A stretch of 64,000 nucleotides of DNA from Duganella sp. Leaf126. GTDB taxonomy: Bacteria; Pseudomonadota; Gammaproteobacteria; Burkholderiales; Burkholderiaceae_D. Both the position numbers and the translations under genes were made by a program. Positions 50,290 to 58,722 of the stretch are shown one piece after another (the stretch's first letter is position 1; every line of letters begins with the position of its first letter). The stretch lies in assembly GCF_001423125.1 (NCBI RefSeq), contig NZ_LMNW01000004.1:1439-65438 (forward strand), given 5' to 3'. Under the pieces are notes generated by a model, which saw nothing but the letters and a program-made list of their open reading frames with translations, was not told where the DNA came from and searched no databases.

Positions 50290-51141
50290 ATGAAACCAAT
50301 TAAGAAAGTCGCCGGCCTGGCCGGCATGCTGGGCGTGGTCTGGCTGGGCTTGACGGCTGCGGTGGCGGCCAGCCAGAGCAGGCTTCTGTTCAATCCGCTG
50401 GGCAGCCGGCGCGAAGTGCGCAACCCCTACAGCGCCGGCCACCGCACGCGCGCGGTGGTGATACGCGCCAAGGATGGCACGCGCCTGTCCGGCTGGCTGA
50501 TGACGCCGCGCCTGGCCGGCCCGCATCCCGGTGTCGTGTATTTTGGCGGGCGGTCGGAAGAAGTGTCGTGGGTGGCGCGCGACGCCGGCAAGCTGTTTCC
50601 GGGCATGGCCGTGCTGGCCGTGAACTACCGTGGCTACGGCGACTCGCACGGCGACCCGGCCGAAACCCATTTCGTCGAGGACGGGCGCATGCTCTACGAC
50701 TGGCTGGCCGACCGCCATCATGTCGATGCCAGGCGCATGGCAGTGGTGGGGCGCAGCCTCGGTTCGGGGGTGGCGGTGCAGGTGGCGATCGACCGCGAGC
50801 CGTGCGCCGTGGTGCTGCTCACGCCCTACGATTCGATCCTGGCGATCGCCAAGCGCCGCTTCCGCACGCTGCCGGTCGAGTATGTGCTGCGTCACAAGTT
50901 CGAGTCGGTGAAATACGCGGAAAAGATCAGTGCGCCCGTCTACGTGCTGCGTTCGGAACACGACGACATCGTGCCGCATGCGCATACCGACCTGCTGGTG
51001 CAAAAACTGGGCACGCTGCAGGCCGACGAAATCGTGCCCGGCTCCAATCACATCAACATCCCCTACCTGCCGGAGACGCAGGAGCGCATCGCCTACTTCC
51101 TGACCGACCGCTTCTATCCGCAAGCGGTATTGCCGGTGTAA
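50290..51141 (+). CDS. Membrane-anchored alpha/beta hydrolase (Bem46/ABHD-like)
   Basis: The 283-aa product has an N-terminal hydrophobic anchor or signal at about 7-27 (GLAGMLGVVWLGLTAAVAA). The hydrolase domain follows: NYRGYGDSHG, nucleophile elbow GRSLGSG, acidic residue in SEHDDIVP and His in GSNHINIP. This set resembles Bem46/ABHD13-type serine hydrolases. The substrate is unknown. An inverted repeat GTTTTCCC/GGGAAAAC lies about 60 bp before the ATG and may be an operator. Confidence 0.85.
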   Translation: MKPIKKVAGLAGMLGVVWLGLTAAVAASQSRLLFNPLGSRREVRNPYSAGHRTRAVVIRAKDGTRLSGWLMTPRLAGPHPGVVYFGGRSEEVSWVARDAGKLFPGMAVLAVNYRGYGDSHGDPAETHFVEDGRMLYDWLADRHHVDARRMAVVGRSLGSGVAVQVAIDREPCAVVLLTPYDSILAIAKRRFRTLPVEYVLRHKFESVKYAEKISAPVYVLRSEHDDIVPHAHTDLLVQKLGTLQADEIVPGSNHINIPYLPETQERIAYFLTDRFYPQAVLPV

Positions 51142-51155
51142 GGGCTGCGAGCTTT

Positions 51156-52547
51156 TCAGGCCGGGTGGCGCGGCGTGCCGGCGCTGCGCTCGGCGATATG
51201 GTGGTGCACGCGTCGCAGTCCCAGCCACACGGCCGCGATCACCACCGGCACCGCCACCCCCTGCAGGATGTCCGGGTTGACCGGCATGCCGGCAGCCTTG
51301 AGCGCCTTGCCGGCGTAGCCGATCAGCCCCAGCGTGTAATACGAAATCGCTACTGCCGACAGGCCTTCCACCGCCTGTTGCAGGCGCAGCTGCTGGGCCG
51401 CGCGGGCGTCGAGCGATTGCAGGATGCGGCGGTTCTGGCCTTCCTGCTCGATGCCGACGCGGGTGCGCAGCAGGTCGTTGCTGCGGCCGATACGCTTGGC
51501 CAGCGCTTCCTGGCGCAGCGCCACCGAAGTACAGGTGTGCATGGCCGGCGCCAGCCGGCGGCCCATGAATTCGGCCAGGGTCTGGATGCCGGCGATCCGT
51601 ACTTCGCGCAGTTCGTGGATGCGCGCCTGCACCAGGCTGAAATACGCCTGCGAGGCGGCGAAGCGGTAGCTGTTGTTGACCGAGATTTTTTCCAGCCGCG
51701 CCGCCAGGCTGGTGATGTTGTGCAGCAGGCGGCTTTCCTCGCGGGCGTCGATGCGCGCGGCCGGCGCGGGCTGGTCGGCCTGCACCAGCGTGGCGGTCAG
51801 GTCGGCCAGCTCGCCTTCGATGCCGTTCAACAGCGGCTGCGACGCTTCCGCGTTCGGTAGTCCCAACAAGGCCATCATGCGGTAGGTTTCGATTTCCAGC
51901 AGGCGGCTGACCAGGCGCCCGGACTGGAACTCGCGCAAGCCGAGGTCGCGCACCACGAAGCGGCTGAAGCCATCGGGCTGGATCAGGAAGTCGGTCCACA
52001 CTTCGGCTGCGCCGGCCGCATTGCTGCCGACCAGCGATTTGCCGTGAAACAGGGCTGCAATCGATTCGGTCTTGTCGCTGCCGGCCACGCCGCTGCACAG
52101 CAGCACATGGGCCGCGACGATGATCTTGCCGTGCAGGCCAGCCAGCCACTCCTGCGGCACGTGCCGCAGCGGCACCTGCTGGAACGCCTGGCGGAAATCG
52201 GGATCGATGTCGGCGCCTTCCACGAACGTGAAGGTGGCAAACTCGGTATGGCATTCCCACTTGAGGCGGAAGCGGCCGAAGTCGTGATAAAAGTAGCGCG
52301 CCTGGGCGCCCGGCGCCGCCACGCCATAGTGGCCGCACAGCTGCTGCAGGATCGCGTGCTGGGTGCTGCGGTGCAGCTGTTGCGACGGATGGTCTTGCTG
52401 CACGTACAGCGCGAAATGGGTCAGGCTTTCCGGCGCCTGCAGCTGCAGAAACGGGCGGGAATGGATCTCAGCCGACAGCGGCACCCGCAGCGGGTGATTG
52501 AGCCTGGCAAAATCGGCAGTGGCGCGGTAGGCAAGCGGCTGGGGCAT
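51156..52547 (-). CDS. DUF3422 family protein
   Basis: The 463-aa protein belongs to DUF3422, a proteobacterial family of unknown function. Typical features are the N-terminal HPLRVPLSAEIHSRPFL and the central FSRFVVRDLGLREFQSGRLV, followed by a long helical region with a coiled coil (about 280-400). Two C-terminal hydrophobic helices (about 400-445) suggest membrane attachment. ATG 52547 with AAGGA upstream was chosen; the frame runs on to 53087 without support. Confidence 0.9.
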   Translation of the reverse strand: MPQPLAYRATADFARLNHPLRVPLSAEIHSRPFLQLQAPESLTHFALYVQQDHPSQQLHRSTQHAILQQLCGHYGVAAPGAQARYFYHDFGRFRLKWECHTEFATFTFVEGADIDPDFRQAFQQVPLRHVPQEWLAGLHGKIIVAAHVLLCSGVAGSDKTESIAALFHGKSLVGSNAAGAAEVWTDFLIQPDGFSRFVVRDLGLREFQSGRLVSRLLEIETYRMMALLGLPNAEASQPLLNGIEGELADLTATLVQADQPAPAARIDAREESRLLHNITSLAARLEKISVNNSYRFAASQAYFSLVQARIHELREVRIAGIQTLAEFMGRRLAPAMHTCTSVALRQEALAKRIGRSNDLLRTRVGIEQEGQNRRILQSLDARAAQQLRLQQAVEGLSAVAISYYTLGLIGYAGKALKAAGMPVNPDILQGVAVPVVIAAVWLGLRRVHHHIAERSAGTPRHPA

Positions 52548-52756
52548 GACGTCCTTGGGAAGTAAGTAAATATGTTGCAGTGCAGTATATGACGGCCGCA
52601 CGCGGGCCACAACCGCGCGGTATGGACACGGGTCAACAGCGTTATCGGTAGGCGGCTGGCAGATGGCGCGCACCGGCGTTGCGCGCCAGTCGCCCGCACC
52701 AGGTGGTGAGACGCGCCGCGCCTGCCGCGATCGCGGGTTGAACTGCGCTGCGTCGG

Positions 52757-52792
52757 CTTGCGACGTCACCGCGTGCGGCGTAGCGTCGCAAG
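52757..52792 (-). terminator. Hairpin downstream of the HAD-like gene
   Basis: CTTGCGACG (52757-52765) pairs perfectly with CGTCGCAAG (52784-52792). It begins 9 bp after the stop of the minus-strand HAD-like gene. No T-run follows, so termination strength is uncertain. Confidence 0.55.
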
Positions 52793-52800
52793 TGGTCGCA

Positions 52801-53556
52801 TCAGGCAGCGAGCTTGCGGGCCGGTGCAGCCGTCGCCGCTGCCGGCAGCGGCGCCGACATCGGCGCAGGCTGCGGCGCCTGGTGGCCGTACGGGCCGCCG
52901 TGCAGCTCGCGCAGCGCATCGTAGGTGATGAACTGGCGCGGGCGCACCACGTCGGCGCCATGCCCGGCCGGGGCGATGCTGACCGTCCACAGGCCGGCAG
53001 CTTGCGCTGCGTCCAGGGCCGGGGCGCCAGCGTCGATGGCGATGGCGTCCGACGCGTGCACGCCGATGGCGTGCAGGGCGCGTGCATACGGGCCGGTGCC
53101 GGCCGGGCCGTCGAAACTGGCGCCGCCCGTGACCACCGTAAACAGGCTGTTGACGTCGGCGCCGAACGCGTGCGACAGCAGCGCGGATGCGGTGGCGGCA
53201 GGCAGGTCGGTCACGATGCAGATCTTGCAGCCGTCGGCGCTCGCATCGGCGATCAGGGCCAGCGCCGCCGACAGCGCCGGCAGCGGCGCGGCGACGATCG
53301 CCTGGTGAAACGCGCGGTGCTTGTCGTGCTCCATCGCGGCTGCGCGCTTGCGGTCGCGGGCCGCCAGGTTCGGTGGCAGGGCGCCGCGGAGGGCGCAGGC
53401 GTAGCCACAGGTGGCAGCGGCGTGGCGCAGGGCGCGCGCGTCCCAGTGCAGCGACAGGCCGGCCGAGGCGAAAGCGGTATTGCAGGCTGCCAGATGGGAT
53501 GCTTCGGTGTCGAACAGCACGCCGTCCAGGCCCAGGAAGATCACGTCTATGCTCAT
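52801..53556 (-). CDS. HAD-superfamily CbbY-like protein lacking catalytic residues
   Basis: The 251-aa protein follows the CbbY/beta-phosphoglucomutase-like HAD fold: cap domain after the first motif, then motif II Thr in CIVTDLP and motif IV Asp in AIAIDAG. However, motif I reads FLGLDGVLFDTE where the family has FDLDG, so the nucleophile Asp is replaced by Gly. The motif III Lys expected before PxPDxY is also absent (GPAGTGPYARAL). It may be a non-enzymatic relative or be decaying. An Ala/Pro-rich tail (about 225-251) ends it. It diverges from a CbbR-like regulator, a pairing that recalls cbbY-cbbR. Confidence 0.8.
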   Translation of the reverse strand: MSIDVIFLGLDGVLFDTEASHLAACNTAFASAGLSLHWDARALRHAAATCGYACALRGALPPNLAARDRKRAAAMEHDKHRAFHQAIVAAPLPALSAALALIADASADGCKICIVTDLPAATASALLSHAFGADVNSLFTVVTGGASFDGPAGTGPYARALHAIGVHASDAIAIDAGAPALDAAQAAGLWTVSIAPAGHGADVVRPRQFITYDALRELHGGPYGHQAPQPAPMSAPLPAAATAAPARKLAA

Positions 53557-53652
53557 GGAATACCTCGCTAAACTGTGTCAATCCCGCCAATATACCGGTA
53601 GTATGGACAAAAGAAAAATTAAAGATTTTCAGTAATTGATAAGGATAGACTG

Positions 53653-54606
53653 ATGCAATACCCGAGTTTCCGCCAGCTGCAATCGCTGATCCTGGTGGCG
53701 CGCCACGAGAGCGTATCGCGCGCGGCCGATGCGATGCACGTCACGCAGCCCGCCATTTCGCTGCAATTGCGTACGCTCGAGGACATCGCCGGCCTTGCGC
53801 TCACGCGCAAGGTGGGGCGCAATATCCAGCTGACGGCAGCCGGCGAGGTGATGCTCGATTTTTCCGAACGCATGCTGCGCCTGTGGCAGCAGGCCGAGGA
53901 AGAACTGGCGGCGCTGCAGGGCGTCACCAGCGGCACGCTGCGCATCGGCGCGGTCACCACTGCCGAGCACCTGCTGCCGCCGCTGCTGGTGCCGTTCACG
54001 CTCGAGCGCCCCGACGTCCGGCTGAAGCTCCAGGTAGGCAATCGCGCCGAGATCATCAGCATGCTGGCGCGCCACGAGATCGACCTGGCCATCATGGGCA
54101 CGCCGCCGCGCGAACTGCGCACCAACGCGGCCCGTTTCGCGCGCCACCCGATGGCCTTCGTGGCCAGCCCGGCCCACCCGCTGATGAAGAAGAAGCGGCT
54201 GACGCTGGCCGATGTGAAGGGCGCCAACCTGATGGTGCGCGAGCGCGGCTCGGGCACCCGCACCGCTGTCGAGCGGTTGTTGCGCGACGCCGGTCATCCG
54301 CTCGAATTCGGGTCGGAAGTGTCGAGTAACGAGGCGATCAAACGCATGGTGTCGGCCGGCCTCGGGCTCGGCTTTCTGTCGGTGCACGCGTGCGGCCTCG
54401 AATTCGAGGCGGGCCTGCTGGCCATTCTGCCGATGGCCGGCAACCCGGTCGATGCAGACTGGCAGATCATGCACCTGACCGATCAGCCGATTCCCAAGGT
54501 GGCGGCGTCGTTCCAGGAATTCGTGATCGAGAACGGCCAGGACCTGGTGGCGCGCGAACTGGAAAGCGTCTATAAATTGCTGGGACGGCGGCGCACGCGC
54601 GCCTGA
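53653..54606 (+). CDS. LysR-family transcriptional regulator (CbbR-like)
   Basis: The 317-aa regulator has an N-terminal winged helix (about 4-63, with VSRAADAMHVTQPAISLQLR) and an effector domain (about 90-295) resembling CbbR/CysB-type sensors (SGTLRIGAVTTAEHLLPPLL, GSGTRTAVERLL). AAGGA precedes the ATG. No carbon-fixation genes are present, so a role in Calvin-cycle control is not supported here. The divergent HAD-like gene is a plausible target. Confidence 0.9.
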   Translation: MQYPSFRQLQSLILVARHESVSRAADAMHVTQPAISLQLRTLEDIAGLALTRKVGRNIQLTAAGEVMLDFSERMLRLWQQAEEELAALQGVTSGTLRIGAVTTAEHLLPPLLVPFTLERPDVRLKLQVGNRAEIISMLARHEIDLAIMGTPPRELRTNAARFARHPMAFVASPAHPLMKKKRLTLADVKGANLMVRERGSGTRTAVERLLRDAGHPLEFGSEVSSNEAIKRMVSAGLGLGFLSVHACGLEFEAGLLAILPMAGNPVDADWQIMHLTDQPIPKVAASFQEFVIENGQDLVARELESVYKLLGRRRTRA

Positions 54607-54725
54607 GTGCCACGGCTGTAACGGTGGTTCGACCGGCACAGTACGTGACATTGATCGCAAGACTGTACTGGTACACGCCGGCACACCGGCGCATACAATC
54701 GCTGATCTCCCTTTCAGGAAACGCC

Positions 54726-55325
54726 ATGTCCCCAGACCTGCTGCTGCCGCTGTGTACCTTTGCCGTCGCCAGTTCCATCACGCCCGGCCCCAACAACACC
54801 ATGATCCTCGCATCGGGCCTCAATTACGGCTTCCGCCGCTCGCTGCCGCACCTGTTCGGGATTTGCGGCGGCTTCTCGTTCATGGTGATCGCGGTCGGTG
54901 TCGGCTTGCAGGCCGTGTTCGCGCAGGCGCCGATACTGCAGCTGATCCTCAAATACGTGGGCGCCCTCTATCTGCTGTGGCTGGCATGGAAGCTGGCCCA
55001 TGCGGCGCCCATGGCTGCCGAACAGGCGCGGCTGTCGAAGCCGATGGGCTTCTGGGGCGCTGCCGCTTTCCAGTGGGTCAACCCGAAGGCATGGATGATG
55101 ATCGTCGGCGCCATCAGCACCTATCTGCCGGCGCCGGCGCAACTGAACGATGTGGGCCTGCTGGCGCTGGTGTTCCTGCTGGTGGGCATCGTGTGCGTGG
55201 GGGCGTGGGCGCTGTTCGGCGTGGTCATGCGCCGCTTCCTGCACGATCCACGCTCGGTGCGCATCTTCAACGTCAGCATGGCCTTGCTGCTGCTGGCGTC
55301 GCTGTATCCGATCCTGCGCAGCTGA
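54726..55325 (+). CDS. LysE/RhtB-family amino-acid exporter
   Basis: The 199-aa inner-membrane protein has six hydrophobic segments and the family start MSPDLLLPLCTFAVASSITP with the GPNN motif in the first helix. A WVNPKAWMM block lies before helix four. Such exporters expel amino acids or homoserine lactones. ATG 54726 with CAGGAAA upstream is the best start; the frame opens at 54624 without support. Confidence 0.9.
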   Translation: MSPDLLLPLCTFAVASSITPGPNNTMILASGLNYGFRRSLPHLFGICGGFSFMVIAVGVGLQAVFAQAPILQLILKYVGALYLLWLAWKLAHAAPMAAEQARLSKPMGFWGAAAFQWVNPKAWMMIVGAISTYLPAPAQLNDVGLLALVFLLVGIVCVGAWALFGVVMRRFLHDPRSVRIFNVSMALLLLASLYPILRS

Positions 55326-55385
55326 CGCCCCTCGGTTGCGAAGACTGCTACCATGGCGGCTCGATTTCACTTTTTAGGAATGCCG

Positions 55386-55772
55386 ATGTCCCGTCGATTG
55401 TCCCTGGCCGCCCTGCTGGCCTGCACCCTGGGTTCCGCTGCCGCCGCCACCTTGCCGTCGAACCTGATGCTGCCCGATCCGGAGCTGGCGGCCCACGGCA
55501 TCGTCGAGCGCTGGACGCTGACCATCAAGCTCGAGTCGGACGACCTGAAAGCCATTGCACCCTGCCGCCAGGTGCTCACCGAGCGCGGCTTCGCGCCGGT
55601 ACTGTCGAAGATGGCCAGCTCCAGCCAGCCGCAGCTGCACTTCAAGATCGAAGGCAGCAAGGAATACCCGCAGGCCACCACCGAAGCCGACGACGCACTG
55701 GCCGCCGTCCAGCAGGCGCGCTGCAAGACCGCCGTCAACTGGGTGGTGGTCGCGCGGCAGCTGCCGCGCTAA
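55386..55772 (+). CDS. Hypothetical secreted protein
   Basis: The 128-aa product has a signal peptide to about residue 21 (cleavage near AAAAT) and no recognised domain. The mature part has one Cys pair (PCRQ and ARCK) that could form a disulfide, and many charged residues. AGGA lies 6 nt before ATG 55386; ATG codons at 55353 and 55380 are in frame but worse placed. It ends at the edge of a 60-bp tandem repeat array. Confidence 0.75.
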   Translation: MSRRLSLAALLACTLGSAAAATLPSNLMLPDPELAAHGIVERWTLTIKLESDDLKAIAPCRQVLTERGFAPVLSKMASSSQPQLHFKIEGSKEYPQATTEADDALAAVQQARCKTAVNWVVVARQLPR

Positions 55773-55789
55773 CGACGCCATCGGCGGGC

Positions 55790-56135
55790 GAGCGCTGAGC
55801 GGCCGACGGCGAACGGCAACCGCTGCCGCCGGGCAGCCTGTGCCGGCGGACGCCACGCGCAGCGCCATCCGTAAGGGGACGGCCGCTACCGAGCAGCCTG
55901 GGCCGACGGGCGCCACGCGCAGCGCCATCCTGCAGGGGTACGACCGCTAGCGGGCAGCCTGGGCCGACGGGCGCCACGCGCAGCGCAGTCTGTAGGTGAC
56001 AGCCGCTACGGCGCAGCCTGGGCTGGCAAGTGCCACGCGCAGCGCCATCCTGCAGGGGGACGGCCGGCCCGGGCAGTTCGCCCGGGCCGGCGCAACGCTG
56101 GCCGCAATCCTCCAGGCCGATGGCCGCCGCCGTGC
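55790..56135. repeat. About 60-bp tandem repeat array in a convergent intergenic region
   Basis: GCCACGCGCAGCGC starts at 55852, 55912, 55973 and 56032, so the period is 60, 61 and 59 bp. Each unit also contains GCAGCCTGGGC. Degenerate units flank these on both sides, giving roughly five to six copies. The array fills the 381 bp between the small secreted protein gene and the CYTH-CHAD stop. The varying period means it does not maintain one reading frame. Confidence 0.85.
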
Positions 56136-56153
56136 AAGCCGCCAGCAGCCGGC

Positions 56154-57662
56154 TCAGTCCGGGCGCGGCAGGCGCAGCAGGTGCAAGCTGTTGCGGATGG
56201 CGTCCAGATCGACCGGCTCGCGCGCCTGCAGCCCCTGCAGGTAGCCGCGCGCGAAACTGATGGCGTCCAGCGCCTCCGGGTGGCGCTCGGCGAGGTCGCG
56301 CAGCAGCGTTTCCGCCACCACCAGGTCGTTGTGCTGGCCCAGCGCCGACTGGATCGCCGCCAGCACCTTCAGGTACTGGCGCACCGGTTTTTCGCGGTAC
56401 AGGGCCTGGAAGAACTGCAGCGCATAGCGGGCGCGCTTGGCTGCGATGCGGGTGGCGTGGATCGAGGCAGGATCGGCCTCGTCCATGCGCCGCGCGCGTT
56501 TGAGCAGGCGCTTGTGCAGGCGCTGCAGCGTGGTCTTGGCAAAGCCGGCCAGCGGTGCGTCGGGCACGTCGGTGGGCAGGTGTTGCATCCACAGGCCCAG
56601 GCGCAGCAACAGCTGCGTGTAGCGCGGCGAGCGCAGCGCCTGCGCTGCCGCCGAGCGGTGCGCCTGCGCTGCGCTCAGCGCCAGCTGTTGCAGCGCCATC
56701 AGGCCGTTTTTGCCACCCGGGTTGGCCTGCACCAGGGGCAGGGTGTCGGTCAGCAGCACGTCGGCGTCGCGCGCGGCGCCCAGTTCGCCGTTGAGCCAGG
56801 CGATGTCGTCGGCCAGTGCGGGCGGACACGGTGCAGCATCGCCGAACAGCTTCAGTGCCGAACGCATGCGGCGCAGGCCGACGCGCATCTGGTGCAGCGT
56901 TTCCGGGTCGTCGCCGTCGATCACGGCCTGCTCGTTGTGCTGGATATGCTGCAGGCAATTGCCGAGGATCGCTTGCAGGGCCTGGGCCACGGTGGCGTCG
57001 GCATCGAGCGTGAGCGCCCGGGCACGGTAGGGCGTGGTACCGGTCTCCCGGCACAGCTGGTAGCCGCGCTGGGCCTTGTTGACGTTGCTGACCCGCAGCG
57101 GCAGGTACTGGTGCAGCGCCAGCGCGAACGAGAACAGCGCGGACGGATCGCCGTCCTTGAGTTCGAGCTCGATTTCATTGATGGCAAGCCGCCTGCCGAG
57201 CCGCTCGATATGGCCCTGGTCGAGCACCAGCTCGATGCGGCTGCCTTCGATATCGAGCTGCCAGGCGTGGCGTTCCACCTCGACCGTGAACAGGGCTTCC
57301 AGGCGCTGCTTGAGTTCGGGCGCGGCCAGCATGTCGCGCCAGCGGCTGTCGTCACCGACCTGCTTGCGCAGCTTGCCCAGTTGCGGCCAGGGCCGGCTGA
57401 CCGGACCTTCCCATTCGTTGCGGCTGTGCAGCCCGCTCTGGACGCTGCCGCCGGCCTTCATGGTCTGTATCCAGACGCCATCCTCCTGGCGCACGCGCAG
57501 GCCGGCGCCATGACGCAGCAGGTGCAGGTCCGGCGTATCGAAATAATGCGCGGACAGGTGCTGGCGGTGCGGACTGCCGTCGGCATGGTCGGCAATCAGC
57601 GGCAGCGCCATCAGGGTGGCGTTGTGGGCGGGGTCGAGCAGCAGTTTGAGTTCGATTTCCAT
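56154..57662 (-). CDS. CYTH and CHAD domain protein (inorganic triphosphatase-like)
   Basis: The 502-aa protein has an N-terminal CYTH domain (about 1-200) with the EIELKLLL signature strand (ExExK) and further charged tunnel strands (NEIELELKDG). A C-terminal CHAD helical domain follows (about 220-495), with conserved histidines in HQMRVGLRRMRSALKLF and HATRIAAKRARYALQFF. Such YgiF-like proteins hydrolyse triphosphate, and CHAD binds polyphosphate. ATG 57662 is where ExExK begins; the much longer upstream frame is a shadow of gluQ. Confidence 0.93.
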   Translation of the reverse strand: MEIELKLLLDPAHNATLMALPLIADHADGSPHRQHLSAHYFDTPDLHLLRHGAGLRVRQEDGVWIQTMKAGGSVQSGLHSRNEWEGPVSRPWPQLGKLRKQVGDDSRWRDMLAAPELKQRLEALFTVEVERHAWQLDIEGSRIELVLDQGHIERLGRRLAINEIELELKDGDPSALFSFALALHQYLPLRVSNVNKAQRGYQLCRETGTTPYRARALTLDADATVAQALQAILGNCLQHIQHNEQAVIDGDDPETLHQMRVGLRRMRSALKLFGDAAPCPPALADDIAWLNGELGAARDADVLLTDTLPLVQANPGGKNGLMALQQLALSAAQAHRSAAAQALRSPRYTQLLLRLGLWMQHLPTDVPDAPLAGFAKTTLQRLHKRLLKRARRMDEADPASIHATRIAAKRARYALQFFQALYREKPVRQYLKVLAAIQSALGQHNDLVVAETLLRDLAERHPEALDAISFARGYLQGLQAREPVDLDAIRNSLHLLRLPRPD

Positions 57663-57682
57663 GGGATCAGTGTAGGCCAGAT

Positions 57683-58606
57683 TCAGCGTACGGGGGCACA
57701 CGTATGCGCCAGTACATTTTCCCAGGCCGGAATCGCCTGGCGCCAGAAGTCGGCGATCGACGTCGCCGCGATGTCCATGCCGAGGAAACGCGCGGCCGGC
57801 AGCAGTGCTTGCGTCAACAGTTGCTGCGGCGCGGCGCCCGTATCGAAGGCCTGAGCACCGGTCTGTTTCGACAGTTTTTCGCCGAGTTCGTTGACCACCA
57901 CCGGCACGTGCAGGTAACTCGGATGCGGCAGGCCCAGCACCTGCTGCAGGTACAGCTGGCGCGGCGTCGAATCGAGCAGGTCGGCGCCGCGCACGATGTC
58001 GGTAATGTCCTGCGCGCCGTCGTCCACCACCACGGCCAGCTGGTAAGCCCAGAAGCCGTCGGCGCGCCGGATGACGAAGTCGCCCACGTCGTCGGTCAGG
58101 TCCTGGCTGATGTGGCCGGCCCAGCGGTCGTCGAAAGCGCGCACGCAGTGCGGCGACTGCGGCACTTTCAGGCGCAAGGCGCGCGCGGTCTTGCCCGGCG
58201 CCAGCCCGTGGCGGCAGGTGCCCGGGTAGATCAGCGCCTGCGCCTGGCGGCCGCCGAGGCGCAGCTGCGAATCGGCGATCTCGCGCCGGGAACAACCGCA
58301 GGGATAGACCAGGTCGCCAAGCTGGCGCAGCGCTGCGTCGTACAGGGCGGTGCGCCGGCTTTGCCAGGTGACGTCGCCGTCCCAGGCCATGCCGCAGCGC
58401 TCCAGCGACGCCAGGATGTGCTGGTCGGCGCCGGCCACGTTGCGGTCGCCATCGACATCTTCGATGCGCACCAGCCACCGGCCATGGTGGACCTTGGCGT
58501 CGAGGTAGCTGGCCATGGCCGCGACCAGCGAGCCCAGATGCAGCGGTCCGGTGGGCGAGGGCGCGAAGCGGCCGACGTAGCGGCGATGTGCGGTGCAGTC
58601 TGTCAT
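57683..58606 (-). CDS. gluQ: Glutamyl-Q tRNA(Asp) synthetase
   Basis: GluQRS attaches glutamate to the queuosine of tRNA-Asp without tRNA binding in the usual way. It is 307 aa, the short form lacking the anticodon domain. Visible are the HIGH-like GPLHLGSL, the zinc ligands CGCS and YPGTCR, and the KMSKS-like EKLSKQTG. It ends 20 bp before the CYTH-CHAD start, suggesting co-transcription. Confidence 0.95.
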   Translation of the reverse strand: MTDCTAHRRYVGRFAPSPTGPLHLGSLVAAMASYLDAKVHHGRWLVRIEDVDGDRNVAGADQHILASLERCGMAWDGDVTWQSRRTALYDAALRQLGDLVYPCGCSRREIADSQLRLGGRQAQALIYPGTCRHGLAPGKTARALRLKVPQSPHCVRAFDDRWAGHISQDLTDDVGDFVIRRADGFWAYQLAVVVDDGAQDITDIVRGADLLDSTPRQLYLQQVLGLPHPSYLHVPVVVNELGEKLSKQTGAQAFDTGAAPQQLLTQALLPAARFLGMDIAATSIADFWRQAIPAWENVLAHTCAPVR

Positions 58607-58722
58607 GACACCATTCTAGCGCGCCGCGTGCTGCGCACCCACTGCCGACACCGGCGATGCAATGTCATACAATGTGTGCGCGGCAAATTTTGACCGGGCC
58701 GCGACCACCACCTCAGGACATC

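Noticed and set aside
55790..56135. CRISPR array
   Set aside because: The repeats are contiguous and degenerate with no unique spacers, and no cas genes are present. No CRISPR-like spacing was seen elsewhere in the window.
55735..57054. 439-codon minus frame through the tandem repeats and the CHAD region
   Set aside because: It is a shadow of the CYTH-CHAD gene. The repeat period of 59-61 bp does not preserve a frame, so no repeat protein is encoded.
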